DNA of 64,000 bases from an uncultured Eubacterium sp. (GTDB lineage: Bacteria; Bacillota; Clostridia; Lachnospirales; Lachnospiraceae): positions 84,284 through 148,283 of the forward strand of contig CAKRFN010000006.1 of NCBI GenBank assembly GCA_934320655.1, in the 5' to 3' direction. The notes below the pieces were generated by a model. The model did no database searches and was not told the origin of the DNA. It was given only the letters and a program-made list of their open reading frames with translations. Positions 42,596-51,700 of the stretch are shown in pieces (the first letter of the stretch is position 1; every line of letters begins with the position of its first letter). Both the position numbers and the translations under genes were made by a program.

Positions 42596-43480
42596 CTATC
42601 GTCCTCCTTCATCACCATAAAATACCCAATATTTTGAACTCCAGAAAATCAGGCCGCTCAGGCATAACAGAAATACAAACAGCAGCCATGATTCCGCACT
42701 GGCATATCCCAGATCAGATTTCACAAACGCATCCTGATAGATTTTCAACGCCATAATATTGGTTGATTTCAACGGTCCACCGCCCGTAACCACATACGCC
42801 GATGTATAATTCTGCAACGCATTGATTGTCTGCATAATTGTGTTGAACAATATAACCGGGCTGATCATCGGAAGCGTAATTCTGAAAAACGACCGGATTT
42901 TTCCTGCGCCGTCAATTTGTGCCGCTTCATACAAATCCCTGGGTACCTGCTTGAGTGCTGCAAAAAACAACACCATAGAAGATCCAAACTGCCAGACATC
43001 TATAAGTCCTATCGTGAACAACGCATACTTTGGATCGCCCAGCCAGTTGATATCTGTGCCCAAAAGATTATTAACAATTCCGGTTTTCATAAACATCACC
43101 CGCCATAATGCCGAGATTGCAACACTTCCACCCAGAATCGACGGAAGATAGTACATCGTTCGGAACAACCGGATTCCTTTTAATTTCATACTTAGTATCA
43201 TTGCCACTGCCAATGCAAAGACCAGCTTTGCAGGGACTACCATGACAATGTATTTGATTGTTACCCACATGGAATTAAATAAATCCACATCAGAAGTAAA
43301 CATACGGATATAATTTTGCAGCCCGATAAACCGGTAATCTCCTCCTAATTTAATGTTTGTCAGAGAATAGCGCAAAGAATTGATTAACGGTATCAGCTGA
43401 AACATCAGGAATCCTATGATCCACGGCAAAATATACAGATAACCCTTTACTTCTTCAAATGTTCTCCTCTTTTTCTTCAT
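42596..43480 (-). CDS. Carbohydrate ABC transporter permease (MalF type)
   Basis: A 294-residue permease (KGYLYILPWIIGFLMFQLIPLINSLRYSLT) with the EAA loop KQVPRDLYEAAQIDGAGKIRSFFRITLPMISPV. It pairs with the MalG-type permease. The usual CUT1 ATPase gene is absent here; a shared MsmK/UgpC-type ATPase encoded elsewhere is the norm and is assumed. Confidence 0.92.
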   Translation of the reverse strand: MKKKRRTFEEVKGYLYILPWIIGFLMFQLIPLINSLRYSLTNIKLGGDYRFIGLQNYIRMFTSDVDLFNSMWVTIKYIVMVVPAKLVFALAVAMILSMKLKGIRLFRTMYYLPSILGGSVAISALWRVMFMKTGIVNNLLGTDINWLGDPKYALFTIGLIDVWQFGSSMVLFFAALKQVPRDLYEAAQIDGAGKIRSFFRITLPMISPVILFNTIMQTINALQNYTSAYVVTGGGPLKSTNIMALKIYQDAFVKSDLGYASAESWLLFVFLLCLSGLIFWSSKYWVFYGDEGGR

Positions 43481-43503
43481 CTCACCATCTTCCCTCTTTT
43501 CAG

Positions 43504-43527
43504 GGGGCTGGCATCCCAGCCAGCCCC
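43504..43527 (-). promoter_or_regulatory. Intercistronic hairpin between SBP and permease genes
   Basis: GGGGCTGGC (43504-43512) pairs with GCCAGCCCC (43519-43527) over a 6-nt loop. The minus strand has no U-tract after it, so it probably stabilises the upstream SBP message or lowers permease expression. Confidence 0.6.
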
Positions 43528-43539
43528 TTTATTCTTTCA

Positions 43540-44916
43540 CTAATTCTGTAAACGTGATAACGTTTCCTCCAGCAGATTCATTGTATCCGCTGTAATACTT
43601 TCCACATCTCCCTGATCATACGCAATTTTCTCAACTGCATCCTGCAGAATCTCTACCATCTCGGCAGGTGTATACAGATTCTGATGGATCGTTCCCGTCT
43701 CGCCGGCTTTTGTAACAGCAGATACAATCACAGGATCTGCATAACCGTTTTCCTGACAGATCTTCTGTCCCTGCGAAGTAGGCGGGATGGACCGGCAGGT
43801 TTTCAATGTATTGATTGCCGTCTCGTTATTATAGAAATAGTTGAGGAAATCTGCGGCAATTTCAGGATGTGCGCATTTTGAAGAGATGGCCAGCATCTGC
43901 GGCGGTACATATAAAATACCCGATTCCTTGGCATCTTCAAATTCCGGCATATCGAGTGCAACAGCAGTATCCTTGAAATCATAATATCCGTCAAATACAT
44001 TCGAGGTAGCACCATAAGCAATGGCTAACTGATGATTGATCCATTTCGGATTTGTACTCAGCTTCAATGCATAAGGTGCACTGTCCGCTGCCGGCTCCAC
44101 TACGTCATTGGCATACATTTCATGAATCAGATTAAATGCTCTCTGCAAATCATCCTTTGTAAAGTTCAGCTGCATGGTGTCCTTGTCAATCAGGTCATTT
44201 CCTGTGATCTGCGCCATAATAGATCCCAGCAGCTCTTTTCCGAGTGTCTCAATATCTATATTAAATAAATAGCACTCGTCATTATACTGATGAACAGCCT
44301 TACCTGCCTCAATGAAATCATCCCATGTTTTAATGCTGTCCGCATCTACGCCAGCCTCCTGCAGCAATGCTGTATTGGTCAGCCAGATTCCGCCATTGAT
44401 ACCTGTGGGCAATGCAATCATCTTTCCATCATAATAGGAGAAATTCTCGATAAATCCCTGATCAAAATCAGAAGTATCCAATACATCCTTATAATCCTCC
44501 AGATTCACAAAGACATCCCCGATTGCCATCAGATCAGAAACCGTATTGGCATTGTACTGGATAATATCTGCTGCCGTCCCACCGGAGAGCTGGGTCGTAA
44601 GCTTTTCAAAATATCCATCATATCCACCGTACTCTGCCTCAATCGTAACATTCGGATGTTCCTGCTCATACTGCTCGATCACATCCAAGGTTGCCTGATG
44701 TCTGACATCGTCGCCCCACCACATAAAACGTAACGTAACCGGCTCACTGTCATCCGAACTACCGGTGTTGTCCGCGCTCTGTTCATCTGTGCTGCCCTCC
44801 TGCGATGCATCCGGGTCTGCTGCATCTGAACTGTCCGTACCGCAGCCTACAGCCGAAAACACCGTTGTAACCGCAAGCGCCGCCGTCATTAACATGGTTA
44901 AATACTTCTTTTTCAT
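43540..44916 (-). CDS. Carbohydrate ABC transporter substrate-binding lipoprotein
   Basis: A 458-residue lipoprotein. MKKKYLTMLMTAALAVTTVFSAVGCGTDS carries signal peptide and lipobox; an acidic/Ser linker follows (residues 27-58); the binding domain of the MalE/CUT1 class starts at PVTLRFMWWGDDVRHQATLDVIEQYEQEHPNVTIEAEYGGYDGYFEKLTTQLSGG. First gene of a six-gene minus-strand operon and divergent from the YesMN-type two-component genes, which likely regulate it. Confidence 0.92.
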   Translation of the reverse strand: MKKKYLTMLMTAALAVTTVFSAVGCGTDSSDAADPDASQEGSTDEQSADNTGSSDDSEPVTLRFMWWGDDVRHQATLDVIEQYEQEHPNVTIEAEYGGYDGYFEKLTTQLSGGTAADIIQYNANTVSDLMAIGDVFVNLEDYKDVLDTSDFDQGFIENFSYYDGKMIALPTGINGGIWLTNTALLQEAGVDADSIKTWDDFIEAGKAVHQYNDECYLFNIDIETLGKELLGSIMAQITGNDLIDKDTMQLNFTKDDLQRAFNLIHEMYANDVVEPAADSAPYALKLSTNPKWINHQLAIAYGATSNVFDGYYDFKDTAVALDMPEFEDAKESGILYVPPQMLAISSKCAHPEIAADFLNYFYNNETAINTLKTCRSIPPTSQGQKICQENGYADPVIVSAVTKAGETGTIHQNLYTPAEMVEILQDAVEKIAYDQGDVESITADTMNLLEETLSRLQN

Positions 44917-44995
44917 AATTCTAATACCTCCTTTGTTTCTGTTTTTTGATAATATTAAGTTACCATAAAGGTCATTTTCATCCCATACACCTTTC

Positions 44996-45025
44996 TTGAC
45001 ATTTCTTCTGACATTATGATAGAAT
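44996..45025 (+). promoter_or_regulatory. Promoter of the two-component genes
   Basis: TTGACA (44996-45001), an 18-bp spacer and TAGAAT (45020-45025), about 70 bp upstream of the response regulator start. Confidence 0.6.
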
Positions 45026-45093
45026 TTTCCTCACAAGTATCATATATTCACATTTTTACTCTTTTTTGGTCATTTACGATAGGAGGTATTCCG

Positions 45094-45837
45094 TTGCTTG
45101 ATTTGGTTATTGTAGAAGATGAGTCTAATATCCGGGACTGCCTTACGCATCTTTTCCCGTGGAATTCACTCGGCATCAATGTCGCCGCCAGTTTTTCGAA
45201 TGGTCAGGACGCTTTTCGCTATCTCTCCAGTGAACATGCCGATATTCTCTTAACCGATATCCGCCTGCCCAATATTTCAGGTCTGGATCTGGTACGCATG
45301 CTCCGCGAAAACAAGAATCCGATTGAAGTTGTAATCCTGACGGGATATAAGCATTTTGATTATGCACAGCAGGCAATCCGGTATAAGGTACATGATTTTC
45401 TTCTAAAACCAATCAAATATGAAGAACTGACTGCCGCCATGCTCAAGATCAAGGATTTGCTCGAAAAGGAAACTGATTCTATCGATTCTATAGATGAATC
45501 AGACAGTACCTACCACCAGAAGCTGATCACTATGGCGAAAGAATACGTGAAGAGTAATCTGGCAGATGCTTCTCTGGAAAACACTGCCGTACAGGTTCAT
45601 CTGAGTCCCGGTTATTTTTCAAAGCTGTTTCATAAAATCACCCAGTCAACCTTTTCGGACTATCTGATCCAATGCCGCATGGAGCGCGCCGGCGAATTGT
45701 TAAAGGACGTTACCTATAAAACCTATGAGATCTCACTGATGGTAGGCTATGATAATCCAAAAAACTTTTCCCGTGCATTTAAGCAATACTATAAAGTCAC
45801 ACCCAGAGAATACCGGAATCATGTTTCTGATACATAA
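45094..45837 (+). CDS. Response regulator with AraC output domain (YesN type)
   Basis: About 247 residues from the TTG at 45094, chosen because AGGAGG lies 7 bp upstream. The receiver (LDLVIVEDESNIRDC, phospho-Asp in ADILLTDIRLPNISGLDLV, ILTGYKHFDYAQQAI, LLKPI) is followed by a linker and an AraC HTH (NTAVQVHLSPGYFSKLFHKITQSTFSDYLIQCRMERAGELL, EISLMVGYDNPKNFSRAFKQYYKVTPREYRNH). It pairs with the kinase 23 bp downstream and probably activates the divergent sugar operon. Confidence 0.92.
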   Translation: MLDLVIVEDESNIRDCLTHLFPWNSLGINVAASFSNGQDAFRYLSSEHADILLTDIRLPNISGLDLVRMLRENKNPIEVVILTGYKHFDYAQQAIRYKVHDFLLKPIKYEELTAAMLKIKDLLEKETDSIDSIDESDSTYHQKLITMAKEYVKSNLADASLENTAVQVHLSPGYFSKLFHKITQSTFSDYLIQCRMERAGELLKDVTYKTYEISLMVGYDNPKNFSRAFKQYYKVTPREYRNHVSDT

Positions 45838-45860
45838 GCTGTAGTTTAGGGAGTTATCGC

Positions 45861-47639
45861 ATGAAACGCAAATATTTTATACACAAATTTACGCAATACT
45901 TTTTTATATTCTCACTACCGGTACTGATTATCGGATTGTTATTAACGGTATACTCCTATTTCCAGATCCGGGACAACTCTAATACACAGGCGCAAAGTTC
46001 TTTTCAGATCAGCAGTCAGCTTATCACCGAAATTCTGACAAAGGGTGATGATATTGCTGAAATGATGAATACAAACAGCGCTATCTCTATGTCCATGTAC
46101 CGGATATTAAATCGGAACTCCATGAATTACAAAGAAAATGTCACGAAAAATATTATGTTTGATATACTGGAAAACCTGAAATCCAGCTCCACTTACATTG
46201 ATTCCGTCTATGTATATTTTCCAAATGACAATGACTGTTTCTTTCAGACAGATAAAAAACTTACCTTTATCGCGGATTCTGCTGATCAGGACTGGCTTTC
46301 TGACTTCAAGGCACATACTCGCGATGACGAACAATGGATCGTACTTCGATCCTTCCAGAATTATTCTTTCGAAAAACCGCATACCGCAGTTACAATTTAT
46401 AGAAGAATCCGTTACTACGATGGTGTTCTGGTTGTCAATCTGAATCAGACCGTTGTCTCCAAGCTGCTTTCTTCTCTTGAAAATTACCCCAATGAATCCA
46501 TTTTCGTTACCGACCCAGACGGCATGATTCTGTTTTCGAATGCCAATGCCGCGTCAGTCCCTTTCGAAACGGATCAGGGGATTCATGCGCAGTTATCTCT
46601 CACCCCATCCAGTGAGGGGCACTACCTTTCTTCTGTCAAATACAATAATCATTCCTATGTTCTGACAGAATTCGTATACCCGGCATACCATCTGCACTTT
46701 TTATCGCTTGTTCCTTCCAGAGACATCTATCATCTGATGTATAACATTTTTTACTGTGTGATCATCGGTGTTCTGGTGGCTGCTGTATTATGTCTCTTGT
46801 TCAGCTTATATCTGACAAATAAGAATTTTCATCAGATCGAGCTGCTGTTAGACATTCTCTGGGATGCCGAAAAAGGGAATCTTCCGGTAGATACGGGTGG
46901 TGAATTTATCGATGCAAAAAAATTAGATGAATATAATCTGATATTAAACCGTGTCATTCTCACATTTATCAGAAATAATACATTGACTATGCAGGTAAAG
47001 GAATGGCAGTTGAAAAAAACGCTCAGTGAATTAAAAGCGCTTCAGCTTCAGATCAATCCGCATTTTTTCTTTAACACCCTGCAGTCTATCGACATGGAAA
47101 TTATAAAAAATGAAGGATATCAGGCGCCTGCCAGCAAGCTGGTACATGCACTCTCCGACATCCTGAGATATGCTTTGAATGATTCCAGAACAACGGTTTC
47201 ACTGAAAAATGAAATCATGGCGTGCAAAGAATATCTGCAAATCCAGCAATTTCATCATCCCGGACAGATTATGCTTTTGTGGGATTATGATGATGCGATT
47301 CTGGAATATCAGGTAATACGGTTATTATTACAGCCGCTATTGGAAAATAGTATTCATTACAGTATCCATTCTCCTACGGATTCATTAGTCATACGAATAA
47401 AAATTATCGAGACGGAGGACTCCTTGAAATTTCATATACTGGACAACGGAATCGGCATAGAAAAAGAGCGTTTACGTCAGATCAGGGCTTCTCTCCAGTC
47501 TCCCGAAGATCCGGAGCGGCATATCGGTGTAAAAAATACACACAAACGCCTGATACTGACTTATCCCGGAAATGAAGGGCTCAAAATTATAAGCCATGCA
47601 GGGCAGGGAACATGCATCAGTTTTGATATTCCAAAGTAA
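45861..47639 (+). CDS. Sensor histidine kinase (YesM type)
   Basis: A 592-residue kinase: TM1 (FFIFSLPVLIIGLLLTVYSYF), a 250-residue extracellular sensor domain, TM2 (IFYCVIIGVLVAAVLCLLFSLYLT), then the HisKA_7-type H-box LQLQINPHFFFNTLQSIDM and the ATPase (LLLQPLLENSIHYSI, FHILDNGIGIEKERL, HIGVKNTHKRLIL). The outside domain presumably detects the sugar or its binding protein. AGGGAG precedes the start. Confidence 0.92.
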   Translation: MKRKYFIHKFTQYFFIFSLPVLIIGLLLTVYSYFQIRDNSNTQAQSSFQISSQLITEILTKGDDIAEMMNTNSAISMSMYRILNRNSMNYKENVTKNIMFDILENLKSSSTYIDSVYVYFPNDNDCFFQTDKKLTFIADSADQDWLSDFKAHTRDDEQWIVLRSFQNYSFEKPHTAVTIYRRIRYYDGVLVVNLNQTVVSKLLSSLENYPNESIFVTDPDGMILFSNANAASVPFETDQGIHAQLSLTPSSEGHYLSSVKYNNHSYVLTEFVYPAYHLHFLSLVPSRDIYHLMYNIFYCVIIGVLVAAVLCLLFSLYLTNKNFHQIELLLDILWDAEKGNLPVDTGGEFIDAKKLDEYNLILNRVILTFIRNNTLTMQVKEWQLKKTLSELKALQLQINPHFFFNTLQSIDMEIIKNEGYQAPASKLVHALSDILRYALNDSRTTVSLKNEIMACKEYLQIQQFHHPGQIMLLWDYDDAILEYQVIRLLLQPLLENSIHYSIHSPTDSLVIRIKIIETEDSLKFHILDNGIGIEKERLRQIRASLQSPEDPERHIGVKNTHKRLILTYPGNEGLKIISHAGQGTCISFDIPK

Positions 47640-47664
47640 CACAAGCAAAGCCGACTACATTCCC

Positions 47665-47699
47665 ACCCCGGATCTATGTACGCATCTGGGATCCGGGGT
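47665..47699 (+). terminator. Hairpin after the kinase gene
   Basis: ACCCCGGATC (47665-47674) pairs perfectly with GATCCGGGGT (47690-47699). No T-run follows, so it is a candidate terminator or boundary hairpin between convergent genes. Confidence 0.45.
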
Positions 47700-47727
47700 A
47701 ATGGATAAATTGAATGCCTGCGAGGTT

Positions 47728-48471
47728 TTATTCCCAGCGGAAGAAACGGACGGCAAGCCCCGTACAGAGTATGGTCAGACCAAGCATCACGCAGACCGGC
47801 AACAGGATATTTTCCATCTGACCACCGACAAACGCATGTTTCATCATTGCGATACCCTGTGTCAGAGGAAATACGCCGACAATTTTCTGCATCACGGGCG
47901 GCATGACCTCAATAGGAACCGTCGTACCGGAAAAGACCAGCATCGGAAAATAGAGGATGGACGCGATGACACCAGCCTGTTTGGTGTCCTTCGCGATGCC
48001 GCCGACCAGCATACCGACAGAAAGCGTCGAAATCATGGTGATTGCCCAACTGCCGAGAAAACGAAGCAGCGAACCGTGTATCCGCACCTTCCAGAAAATC
48101 GCTGCCGGAACAGCCAGTACCACAAGCGATACCGCGCAGTAGACGATATACATTGCCAGATCCACGCCCAGAATAAACACTGGACTGACCGGTGTGACGC
48201 GGAAGCGTTTGAGCACCTTGCGCTCTCTCAGGTCGGACACCGCCTGCGGCAGTCCCATGAGTCCACCCGCACAGATCGCAACTGCACAAGCTGCTCCAAA
48301 AGACTGCTCCAGAAATGTATAACCCGCACCGTCATAAGCGGGCTTTGTGCCGTAAATGATGCCGAGAATGATGTAGATCACAAGCGGCATGATGACCGCA
48401 AAAATCGGCATATTCATATCGCGCAGGCTGAGCTTCAGCTCTGTTTTCAAAAAAGTAAAAAAGCGTTTCAT
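47728..48471 (-). CDS. ABC-2 type transporter permease
   Basis: A 247-residue permease with six TM helices (MPIFAVIMPLVIYIILGIIYG; LMGLPQAVSDLRERKVLKRFRVTPVSPVFILGVDL; GVIASILYFPMLVFSGTTVPIEVMPPVMQKIVGVFPLTQGI), typical of drug or lantibiotic exporters of the DrrB type. It overlaps the ATPase gene by 4 bp, but that gene is broken, so the transporter is probably inactive. Confidence 0.88.
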   Translation of the reverse strand: MKRFFTFLKTELKLSLRDMNMPIFAVIMPLVIYIILGIIYGTKPAYDGAGYTFLEQSFGAACAVAICAGGLMGLPQAVSDLRERKVLKRFRVTPVSPVFILGVDLAMYIVYCAVSLVVLAVPAAIFWKVRIHGSLLRFLGSWAITMISTLSVGMLVGGIAKDTKQAGVIASILYFPMLVFSGTTVPIEVMPPVMQKIVGVFPLTQGIAMMKHAFVGGQMENILLPVCVMLGLTILCTGLAVRFFRWE

Positions 48472-49098
48472 TCCGCCACCTCCTCATCCGCTAACTGCAA
48501 GTAGGCATCTTCAAAGCGTTCACATCCGCTCTGCTGTTTTGCCTGTTCCACGGTGCCACGGAAAACAGCGACACCTTTTTTCAAAATGCAGATTTCGTCG
48601 CACAGTGCTTCGACCTCATCCATAAAATGTGAAGTCAAAAAGATTGTCAGTCCCTTTTCTTTGAGCGATTCGAGCGTTTTCCAGACGCTGGCGCTGACCG
48701 CCGGAGAGATCTTTGACCAATGCACTGATCTTATCGCCGATGCCAAACTGCTCACACAACACGCGCCAGTCGGCAGGATTGCGGTACAGGCAGGCGGTTT
48801 CGCTGCAAAGCTCAGATACCGTAATCTCTTTCTGATAATCTCCCTCCTGAAACTGCACACCGACCCGCTGAAAAAGTGCGCGGCGCTGCTTTTTCGGATT
48901 CTGTCCCAGCAGACGCACGCTCCCCGCATCAGCCTGCTTTGTTCCTAAAATGCACTCAATCGTGGTACTTTTTCCTGCGCCGTTTGCACCAAGCAAGCCG
49001 AATACCGTACCGCACGGCACCGAGAGATCCAGACGATCCACTACTGTTTTTCCGTCATAGACTTTCGTAAGTCCCTGTACAAAAACTGCCTCTCTCAT
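48468..49098 (-). pseudogene. ABC transporter ATPase with Walker B deletion and frameshift
   Basis: From the ATG at 49098 the frame gives Walker A GANGAGKST and LSGGQRQRL, then changes phase and continues in another frame with WKTLESLKEKGLTIFLTSHFMDEVEALCDEICILKKG to 48468. The normal Walker B and D-loop stretch between LSGGQRQRL and WKTLESL is absent: roughly 80 bp are missing and the frame shifts. The point GTCTGG at about 48689-48700 fits both sides, so deletion between short repeats is likely. No functional ATPase can be made. Confidence 0.85.
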
Positions 49099-49976
49099 TT
49101 CTGTACCCTCCTGACTGCCCGCAGCTCGATATAACCGCGCTCACCGCGTGGCTCCAACTGGATACGCGGCTGTTCGTCCCAGCAGTATCCGATAACAGAC
49201 GGATCGTAGTTGTCCATCGCATACTCCACGGTCTGAATGGCCTCGCAGTAGTCCTCCTCTCGGAAGGGCTGCCCCTGAAACATCAGGTACTCGGTTTCCG
49301 GCAGGTGAATGGTGTCAAATCCTTCGGGAATGATACCCATGTAATCGAGCCCGACTTCCACACCCTGCACATAGGTCGAGGTATTGGGCTTTTTGTACTT
49401 CGGCGGCAGCCACATGGAAACCGGCTCTCCGCAGATCGATTTCATGCTCATAAGGATGCCCCACACATCGCAGCTGACCTCCTCGCAATACGCAAAATAG
49501 TTTTCTGCACGATCAGCCCGCTTGATAATACACAGCCGTTCCGGTCTACGGACAGTCTGTATAAAAATTGGTTGAATGTTAGACATGTCGACTTTCTCCT
49601 TTCTCAGTTCACGATATTTTACACCGTAAGGAATGAAGAACGTGACAGGTACAGGCTGTCTCATGTAGTCGCTCGGATTCATGCCAAACTCCCGGCAAAA
49701 CGCCCGTGTAAACGTATCCACATTGGAAAATCCTGCATTGTAAGCCGCGTCAATGACCCGTATTTCTCCACTGCGAAGCTGTTTTGCTGCCTGTGTGAGC
49801 CGGCATTTACGAATATACTCCGCGGGTGTCAGTCCCAGACATTCCCGAAACAGCCGATAGGAATACCACGGAGAAAACAGTGAGACACGCGCCAGATCGG
49901 ACAAGCGAATTTCTTCCGTCTGGTTTTTTTCTATATAATCCTGCATCCGCTGGACAGCCAATATCTGTTCTTTCAT
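49095..49976 (-). CDS. AraC family regulator with GyrI-like effector domain
   Basis: About 293 residues from the ATG at 49976 (RBS AAGGAG). An AraC HTH lies at the N-terminus (QRMQDYIEKNQTEEIRLSDLARVSLFSPWYSYRLFRECLGLTPAEYIRKCRLTQAA, VIDAAYNAGFSNVDTFTRAFCREFGMNPSDY), then a GyrI-like domain (PEGFDTIHLPETEYLMFQGQPFREEDYCEAIQTV) that binds ligands in multidrug regulators. It overlaps the ABC ATPase gene and presumably controlled the transporter. Confidence 0.88.
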   Translation of the reverse strand: MKEQILAVQRMQDYIEKNQTEEIRLSDLARVSLFSPWYSYRLFRECLGLTPAEYIRKCRLTQAAKQLRSGEIRVIDAAYNAGFSNVDTFTRAFCREFGMNPSDYMRQPVPVTFFIPYGVKYRELRKEKVDMSNIQPIFIQTVRRPERLCIIKRADRAENYFAYCEEVSCDVWGILMSMKSICGEPVSMWLPPKYKKPNTSTYVQGVEVGLDYMGIIPEGFDTIHLPETEYLMFQGQPFREEDYCEAIQTVEYAMDNYDPSVIGYCWDEQPRIQLEPRGERGYIELRAVRRVQK

Positions 49977-50012
49977 ACGCCTCAACTCCTTACCGGTGAC
50001 CATTCTATCATG

Positions 50013-50153
50013 CTAAGAAAGATCCCTCTCGACGATTTTTGCTATTCCGTTCACGCTGCCACGCACAACCATTGTCTTAGTTCCTGCCAGAATCTTATCC
50101 AGCACTTTTTCACCCTTTTTTCCTGTATTGTCGCAATATACTAAATGTACCAT
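50013..50153 (-). pseudogene. Truncated ASCH/PUA-like protein
   Basis: The ATG at 50153 has GGAGG upstream. MVHLVYCDNTGKKGEKVLDKILAGTKTMVVRG is the conserved start of small ASCH-like proteins of about 110 residues, which I recall from clostridia. After VVRG the sequence turns into SVNGIAKIVERDLS and stops, so the rest of the domain is lost. A 46-residue product would be made. Family assignment by memory. Confidence 0.55.
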
Positions 50154-50179
50154 CTTTATATCCTCCTGCATGTTGGTTG

Positions 50180-50686
50180 TTATTTCTGCGCGTTGTACCA
50201 ATCAATGACAGCCCCTAAATTGCCAGCGCTGACCCGTCCGCTACCGTGGAGCATCATATCAAGCATATCGTCTTCCTCCGGCGTGCGGTCTTGCTTCGCA
50301 GCAAGATTTTTGCCCGCTGTCCTGACCATGATCCCCATCATCAAACGGTAAATGCCATGCAGCTTCTCCACATCAAAATCACCCTGCAACGTAAATACCG
50401 GAATATTTGCCGGAACAGCCGTCTTTTCCCGCACGCTGTCCGCCTGTGTTCCGGTCCGTGCCATACCGACGCCGCAGACAGCACATACCTTATAACGTTT
50501 GGCTGCGGTAGAATAGCCTTTGACGCTGCCTGCCATAACCCAGCCCAGATAAATGACTTCCGCCCCCGCAGAAACGACATGTTTTGCCTCCGCAAGCGAA
50601 TACGACGGAAGTCCTGTTTTGTGAGCCAGCAGCTTTGCGTAGCGTTCCGTGCTGCCGGCATTGCTCGTGTAAATAATCGCGTTCAT
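50180..50686 (-). CDS. Flavodoxin-domain protein
   Basis: About 168 residues from the ATG at 50686 (RBS GGAGG). MNAIIYTSNAGSTERYAKLLAHKTGLPSYSLAEAK is the flavodoxin phosphate-binding start (T-x-x-x-G-x-T-x-x-x-A), followed by GAEVIYLGWVMAGSVKGYSTAAKRYKVCAVCGVGM and FTLQGDFDVEKLHGIYRLMMGIM. It resembles protoporphyrinogen-oxidase-type flavodoxins (HemG-like) of clostridia. The promoter carries two palindromic operators. Confidence 0.82.
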   Translation of the reverse strand: MNAIIYTSNAGSTERYAKLLAHKTGLPSYSLAEAKHVVSAGAEVIYLGWVMAGSVKGYSTAAKRYKVCAVCGVGMARTGTQADSVREKTAVPANIPVFTLQGDFDVEKLHGIYRLMMGIMVRTAGKNLAAKQDRTPEEDDMLDMMLHGSGRVSAGNLGAVIDWYNAQK

Positions 50687-50708
50687 AAAAATTTCCTCCA
50701 TTTTAATA

Positions 50709-50758
50709 AAGTAACCGTCCGGTAACTTTATTATAGTTACCAAACGGTTACTTGTCAA
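50709..50758 (-). promoter_or_regulatory. Promoter of the flavodoxin gene with two palindromic operators
   Basis: Minus strand TTGACA (50753-50758), a 17-bp spacer, TATAAT (50730-50735). Palindromes AGTTACCAAACGGTTACT (50735-50752) in the spacer and AGTAACCGTCCGGTAACT (50710-50727) after the -10 share GTTACC/GGTTAC arms, the layout of a TetR- or MarR-type repressor site. No cognate regulator is next to it. Confidence 0.7.
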
Positions 50759-51165
50759 GACCAATCCAAAGAATAGCTGCCTTTGTGCTTATTTGCGGTG
50801 ATTACTACTTTATAATCGCCGGTTTCACGCAAATACACGGTAAACGTACTGCTTTCTACATCGTTTCCGGTATAGACCGGAGTATCGCCATTTTTCCCAA
50901 TCGTTATGGAAAGCGAGCCCTCCTGATTCAGGATATTTATAAGCACGGCGTAGGTTTTTCCGTCCGGCACGTGGATGGTATATTCTTCCGTGCCATCCAG
51001 CCGCTCGTGTTTTGATGAAATACCTGTGTTGTCTTGTGTTAAAACGCGATCAACCGCGGTGAGTTGATGATAATTTCCATTTCCATACCCGCAACCGGAA
51101 ACCGCAAGCACCAACATGCACACTGCCAATACGGTCGTATAATATTTTCTCTGCAAATGATTCAT
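50755..51165 (-). CDS. Small lipoprotein
   Basis: About 136 residues from the ATG at 51165 (RBS AAGGAG). MNHLQRKYYTTVLAVCMLVLAVSGCGYG has a lipobox cysteine. The mature part (EEYTIHVPDGKTYAVLINILNQEGSLSITIGKNGDTPVYTGNDVESSTFTVYLRETGDYKVVITANKHKGSYSLDWS) looks like a small beta-sandwich. Family unknown. It follows the GNAT gene and overlaps the flavodoxin promoter at its 3' end. Confidence 0.75.
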   Translation of the reverse strand: MNHLQRKYYTTVLAVCMLVLAVSGCGYGNGNYHQLTAVDRVLTQDNTGISSKHERLDGTEEYTIHVPDGKTYAVLINILNQEGSLSITIGKNGDTPVYTGNDVESSTFTVYLRETGDYKVVITANKHKGSYSLDWS

Positions 51166-51181
51166 TTCAAAGCTCCTTGTA

Positions 51182-51700
51182 TTAAAAAATTCCTTCGTCT
51201 GTCCGACTGATGCCATATACAACTGTCTGCTCACCCTCGTTATCTGTAAACTCGCCCAGCAATGACATTCCGTTCGCGCGGGCAGTTGCAGACGACGGGA
51301 CATTTGATTTTTTCATATAAGAGTATACCTTGCCAAAGGTTGTATGTGCAAAGCACCAGTCACGGACAGCCCGCGCCGCCTCTGAAGCATAGCCCTGACG
51401 CTGGTGTGCCTTTGCGATGTGGTAGCCGATCTCCGGCAGGATCATGCCATTTATATTCTGCATTGTCAGCCCGCAATCGCCAATCATTTCACCTGTGGAT
51501 TTCAGGCACACCGCCCACAATCCGAAACCTAACACGCGGTAGCGGTCAATATTTTTGTTGATCCAGTTCCGCACCCGCGTTTCATCAAATGTATATGGAT
51601 AGTGCTGCATAATGTCGGAATCGGCAAGCACGGTATACAGTGCGTCAAAATCCTCCAGTGTCATTTCCCGCAGGAAAAGACGGTTTGTTTCAATTTTCAT
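51182..51700 (-). CDS. GNAT family N-acetyltransferase (RimJ type)
   Basis: A 172-residue acetyltransferase: IETNRLFLREMTLEDFDALYTVLADSDIMQHYPYTF is the RimJ/RimL-like start, and PEIGYHIAKAHQRQGYASEAARAVRDWCF is the acetyl-CoA site (QRQGYA). The C-terminus is complete (VVYGISRTDEGIF). AAAAGGAG precedes the start. It overlaps the preceding fused remnant by 4 bp. Confidence 0.9.
   Translation of the reverse strand: MKIETNRLFLREMTLEDFDALYTVLADSDIMQHYPYTFDETRVRNWINKNIDRYRVLGFGLWAVCLKSTGEMIGDCGLTMQNINGMILPEIGYHIAKAHQRQGYASEAARAVRDWCFAHTTFGKVYSYMKKSNVPSSATARANGMSLLGEFTDNEGEQTVVYGISRTDEGIF

Noticed and set aside
41695..44916. Missing ATPase in the CUT1 transporter operon as an anomaly
   Set aside because: CUT1 systems in Firmicutes commonly share one ATPase encoded elsewhere, so absence is normal.
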